From: Primulina eburnea
Lineage: Eukaryota > Streptophyta > Magnoliopsida > Lamiales > Gesneriaceae
Length of the DNA stretch: 64,000 nucleotides
NCBI RefSeq assembly: GCF_022965805.1
Contig: NC_133101.1
Coordinates: 44,863,642-44,927,641, forward strand
Direction: 5' to 3'
The notes under the pieces were generated by a model. The model searched no databases. It was not told the origin of the DNA and worked only from the letters and a program-made list of their open reading frames with translations. Both the position numbers and the translations under genes were made by a program. Positions 59,778 to 64,000 of this stretch are shown piece after piece. Position 1 is the stretch's first letter. Each line of letters starts with the position of its first letter.

Positions 59778-60743
59778 ATGCTATTTTTAGAAGTTTTAAA
59801 GTATTTGCATGTATTTTCTTTTGTTAGCAATTTCGATGTATACGAATGATATGAGTCATTTTTTAGAATATTAAAGAATATGGAAAGTCGTGAATGTTTT
59901 ATGAAATTAAAAGGTAAAAGGAAATATTTTTGAGAAATGTGAATTGATCGTGACGAAAAGGTAGTAAGAGATGCGTTAAAACGTGTACGGTGAACTTGCA
60001 ATGACGAAAGGGAGTGAACCGTCGAAAACGTGGGTGGGAATCTCAATGATAACGGATCCGTTGAAAACATGAACGGTGAAGTTATGTTTATGATAGTCGG
60101 TGGGATCGTCGAAAACTTGGACGTTGAACCCGGCGGCCTAGTACTATGGTTTAAAGATTGATCAATTGAATAAAAGCTGTCGCTTTCGAGGAGCGAACTT
60201 CACATAAAAAGGATAATTTTAAAAGGAAAAGGTTCATATTTAAGCATGATTTCAAAAGTTTCATAATTTGAAGGTTTCATGATTGAATGAAAAATTAATT
60301 TTTAGTAAAAGTAATTTATATGCATGTGATTGTATAGTTATGTACTTGCAATATGAGGTTTAAGTATGCTGAGTCATTAGACTCATTAGGTTTGAATGGT
60401 TGTAGGTAATGATGATGTTGAGTCTTGAGGTGTGGACTATCGAGTTATCCGGAGGGCGCAATGCATACCTGAGGACCTGAAAATTTCACATATGTTAAAT
60501 ACTTTTGATGATTTTATGGATTATCTCTTTTATTTATATACTGTTACGATGCTAGAATTATTGAGCTAAATTTTAGACTTTTAATGCTTATTTTACTTAT
60601 TCCGCATGAATGATTATGGATGACATGGAGTTTTGTTTATTTGATTATTTGTGCTAGTTTATTTATGACGAAATAATTATGCATGACTTTACACAAAAAC
60701 AACTAGTGTAAATTAGAATGAATTAGAAGTTGGTGTCGTTTCA
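59778..60743 (+). mobile_element. E2 LTR, last part
   Basis: Begins with the ATGCT duplication of D2, continues E2 and ends GTGTCGTTTCA before GCTTA. It contains GACTCATTAGGTTTGA (60383), the E-type version of the conserved motif near the end of these LTRs. No coding frame. Confidence 0.65.
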
Positions 60744-60931
60744 GCTTATTATTATGTCTTTAGGTGTTTTAAGAGGTTCACTTGGCTTCGGGTCGAAATT
60801 TTTAGGTTCGGCGGTAAAATGGTCATTTAGGGTTTTCAGAGGCAAAATGGTCATTTTGCACGCGGGTCGAGTTTTAGCCCTGGCAGGGCCATGAGCACAA
60901 TTTGACATGCCATCTTTAAATGTTTATGTAA
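60744..60931 (+). mobile_element. G LTR, second part
   Basis: Begins with GCTTA and carries CTTCGGGTCG, AAAATGGTCATTT (twice) and GCCATGAGCACAA, in the order of the B LTR at 13490-13600. It is interrupted by H. Confidence 0.65.
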
Positions 60932-62985
60932 TGTACCTTAATTTTAAACATATTTAAAATTTGCGGAAAATAAAAATTTTCTTAGATGATTAACAATATC
61001 TCAAAATATACTTGTAAATAAAATGCTTGACTAATTATTTGAAATAAAAACGAGTGCAAACTATTTTCGTGACATCAATGTCACCCTCGACACGAGCTTG
61101 CAAAAAGTAATGGTTTGAACGACATGAAGTAATTTCATCAAAAATCAGAGTAAATCAATTTAACATGCATAAAATTCTTGAAAACTTAAACGGTCCTCGG
61201 GTCAGACCTCCGCACTGTCCGAGCCATCTCACTGGTCTCCTCCTCTCGTCTCCTCAAACTCATCCTCACCTGCATCGATCAAGTCTAGTGAGTCTAAAGA
61301 CTCAACATGTATAAACTGAGAATAGCAAGTAATACATAATAAATCCACGTGCTTTTTAAAGTAGCTCAATACATATTTAAACTCTGAGCATACTTACATA
61401 AATATAGACCTGTCACAAATTCATAAACTTTTCAGAATCGTACTTGCAACATACATACTTAAACATACATAAACAACATCATTTTACGTAGAGATATGTT
61501 TCAAAGCAAGTGACCCATAACATAATGCACCTGATCAGACTAAACCACAGTACTGGGTTGACAGCGATGTCCACTGCCACATACATAAGATCCACCGGTC
61601 ATGTTTACCTGGTGGATTGGTCCTTGGTCATGCTTTACCGCTTTCCAATCCTGATCAAAACCCGATCATACTTTACCGGGGTGGAGAGGTCCCCATACAC
61701 ATTCTCGGGCTTCCAAACCCGTAACATAATTGGTCACAAGACAAATCGCATACCTCAAAAACATAAATCATTTTCTTTTTGAACGTCAATCATACTTATA
61801 TAGCGTTGAAGGCTTCATTGGATCTCGTTTGGGCAACTACAACACATACTAAAACATTTTTTTCCAGAATATCTGGCGCTCGGGCGCACATGTCCAGAAG
61901 GCCTGGTGCTCGGGCGGTAAAATCTTGCCCCTTGGGTGCCGCCCACAAAGTGGTTCCCAACCAAGCCTGTAACTCGAAAAATCCTCAAAAACACATTTTT
62001 TACACAGTTTGAGCAGTCATACGAAAATGATCATAACATACTCGTTTCTTGTCCGAAAGTTACGAATTTAATTTCAAATAAAAGATAACAAAAAGTATTA
62101 CATTTTATATGTTGAAAGAGTTTCCAGAAAACTAACCAAAAATTCGTAGGATTTGAAATGACAGCAGATTCGATTTTTGAGATCTAAAAATCGTTTCAAA
62201 CATTTTTCTCAAACTTTGTATATAAACAGATTTTTACATACAATATACATCAAAATATTTACTATGACAAGATCGATGCGAAAAGAATGAAAAAATATAC
62301 GCGCCTTTGCGTTAAAACACACGAAGATAACAAATACCGACGCGGTGGATTACGGGAGATGGCCGGGAGACACTTGCTACATGATTTCTTGCCCGAAATG
62401 AGCGTGAATCTACAGGAATTTGCAAGGGGGAGCAGTGGCTACTACTGAATAATAAGAACCCTAGTTTCCTCTAAAAAAAAAGAAATAAAACCAAGGTGTG
62501 TGTGTGTATGGAATTGATTTGGGGTTGCTTAGGTAAATAATTAGAAATAAAACATTACTAACCTAATTATTTAACCACATTAAAATTTAATAAAATAAAT
62601 TTCAAGATTTAAATCCCCAACTATCCAAGTTAGAATTTTTGAAAAGAACTTAAAATCTTAAATTCACCTAATAAATTAAATTAGTCTTTAAAATGCTTAA
62701 AATTCCATATATTATTAAAATATCAATTTACTTTACTTGAAATAAAATATCACATCTTCATAAATCGTCTAAAAGGTCACCGGTCTCTTTTCCTGATCCC
62801 GTATCGAATATTCACCTGAAATATAAAACTTAAGACATTTTCACGTGCTTCAAATATACATATAGTAATTTAAAATAATGCAAATCATAAATCAAGCATC
62901 GTTGAAAATCATTTTAAAAATTAAATAAATAATTTAACAATTTAATAAATGAATGAGTTTACGTGTACTGATTTTGGGCTCTACA
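60932..62985 (-). mobile_element. Solo LTR H (about 2.05 kb)
   Basis: The minus strand starts TGTAGAGCCCAAAATCAG at 62985 and ends TTAAGGTACA at 60932. It interrupts the G LTR between AAATGTTTATGTA and GAGCATGATTTTTATG, which are close together in B. It shares TCTAGTGAGTCTAAAGACTC (61283) with D. The expected target duplication is not clean (TGTAA against GTATA), so the exact edges may be off by a few bases. Short ORFs inside are not genes. Confidence 0.65.
61872..61945. repeat. CpG-rich short repeat in LTR H
   Basis: GGCGCTCGGGCGC, GGTGCTCGGGCGG and TTGGGTGCCGCC occur within 75 bp in an otherwise AT-rich LTR, three decayed copies of one motif. Confidence 0.55.
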
Positions 62986-63391
62986 GTATATGTATAATGA
63001 GCATGATTTTTATGAAATTATGAAAATACGTTGCATGCTTGATTTTAAGGAAAATTTATGTATATGCATGATTTTACTTAGTGATGAATATGATGAAACA
63101 TTTTGAAGGATTGGAGTTGGTTGTGATTAATACAATTATATGAGATATTATGAGTTGAGGCCAAGGCTCAGTTAATGGGTAATGATGTCGCTGATGTTCC
63201 CGCCGTCGAGTACAACGTTTGTATTAGATGGATCCATCGAGTAGAGCTGATACGATAGAGCTGATATGAAATGCACAATTAATGAACTTAATTTAATTAA
63301 AGAAAATGTATACGTATATGATGAAGGATATATATTTCAAATGTATACTGAAATTCATAACACGATCAGATTTGTTACTATGTTTTGTCGC
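62986..63391 (+). mobile_element. G LTR, third part, and junction to protease
   Basis: Contains GGCCAAGGCTCAGTTAATGG, GATGGATCCATCGAG (63228) and GTATACGTATATGATG, all in B-LTR order. At 63321-63339 it has ATGAAGGATATATATTTCA, which recurs at 63392-63410 at the protease start. Primer site and gag are absent. Confidence 0.65.
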
Positions 63392-64000
63392 ATGAAGGAT
63401 ATATATTTCAGGTGTAGCCACGCATTCATTGCTAGATTCCGGAGTAACACATTCGAGACATTCGTCCAGCAACTAGGAATCATACCGTTGGCGATGGATT
63501 CAGGATTCAAAGTATCGATTCCATCCGGGGATTAGACGTTCACTTCGCAGATAGTGAGGGGATTGGAACTTCGGTTACAGAAGAATGCGGTGTAGGAATA
63601 TTAAATAGTGCTACCATTTCCGAAGTTTGACATCATTTTGGTCATGGACTGGCTTTCTTCTAATGGAGCTGTCATAAATTTTTGACAGAGGTCAGTATCT
63701 GTCCGACCGCTCAGCGGTAAGCAGTTTATATTTGAGGCAACCAGACATTAGCAGATGCCGCACATCATTTCTTGCATATGTGCGAGGAAGCTCTTGAGGA
63801 AAGGCTGCCAAGCATTTTTGGCCAGCATTGTGACAGTGTCAGAGCCAGATAGTCAGAGGCAAGAGGAGGTCGAAGTAGCCAGAGAATTCCCAGTGTTTTT
63901 CCTGACGACGTTTCTGGCATTCCACCGGATAGGGAGGTGGATTTTTCTATCGGGCTCATGCCAGGTGTCGTGCCTATATCTAAGGCACCCTATCGTGTAG
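63392..64000 (+). pseudogene. Protease and pre-RT of chromovirus G (broken, runs off window)
   Basis: Several frames together give a protease of the B family: the DSGATHSF-like site is shifted out of frame (IARFRSNTFETFVQQLGIIP), then DSGFKVSIPSG, FDIILVMDWLSSNGAVINF, SVRPLSGKQFIFEATRH and ARKLLRKGCQAFLASIVTVS. It ends toward RT at [10 protein letters not shown] and KAPYRV. Several stops and shifts, so it is inactive. The rest of the element lies to the right of the window. Confidence 0.8.

Larger units (their letters stand above)
41889..60743 (+). mobile_element. Solo LTR E2, split by nested insertions
   Basis: Its own sequence is 41889-42055, 43757-45538 and 59778-60743, about 2.9 kb in all. 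It begins TGTAACGCCC and ends GTTTCA, flanked by GCTTA. A 40-bp phrase with ATTTTTAGAAGTTTTAAAGT occurs on both sides of D2 (45491 and 59782), a small tandem duplication that existed before D2 entered. No gag, pol or primer site belongs to it. It sits in the LTR of G. Confidence 0.75.

Overview
The window is nuclear DNA of a flowering plant. It is AT-rich and dominated by nested LTR retrotransposons, with one intact, intron-containing plant gene. The style of the Sirevirus-like copia elements and of the chromoviruses reminds me of Lamiales (a Gesneriaceae-like genome), but that is only an impression. Retrotransposon primer-binding sites read TGGTATCAGAGC, the initiator-methionine tRNA type usual in plants.

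Layout. 1-2452: 5' leader, primer site and 5' LTR of a minus-strand gypsy element (A) whose body lies off the left edge. A's LTR interrupts the integrase of a second minus-strand chromovirus (B; 2453-4390 and 12063-13670). A third chromovirus (C, 4391-12062) sits inside B between protease and reverse transcriptase. 13675-20799: a pile of LTR fragments of two families (D and E). 20800-23560: 3' end of a plus-strand Sirevirus-like copia element (F). 24595-34711: plus-strand chromovirus (Gy2) with 2.19-kb LTRs, each carrying a TRIM-like miniature element, in a rearranged locus where 1.1 kb of flanking DNA is also duplicated. 35966-39133: an intact guanosine deaminase gene in five exons on the minus strand. 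40376-64000: a plus-strand chromovirus (G) that contains solo LTR E2, which contains a CACTA-type DNA element and solo LTR D2, which contains a nearly complete Sirevirus. Another solo LTR (H) also sits in G. Target-site duplications GCTTA, ATGCT, AAATT and GAGTT can be read directly and fix the order of insertion.

All retroelement gag-pol frames are broken by stops, frameshifts or lost catalytic residues, so none looks autonomous. The most unusual feature is in the Sirevirus: between pol and its extra 3' ORF lies an opposite-strand unit with a TATA box at 52811, an intact 122-codon ORF and an AATAAA signal. It diverges from the extra ORF across about 600 bp. Other notable signals are arrays of an 18-bp CpG-rich palindrome in three LTRs, a CACTA element built from palindromic CCGTTGT and CCGTCGC modules, and a recombinant locus best explained by joining a solo-LTR allele to a full-length allele.
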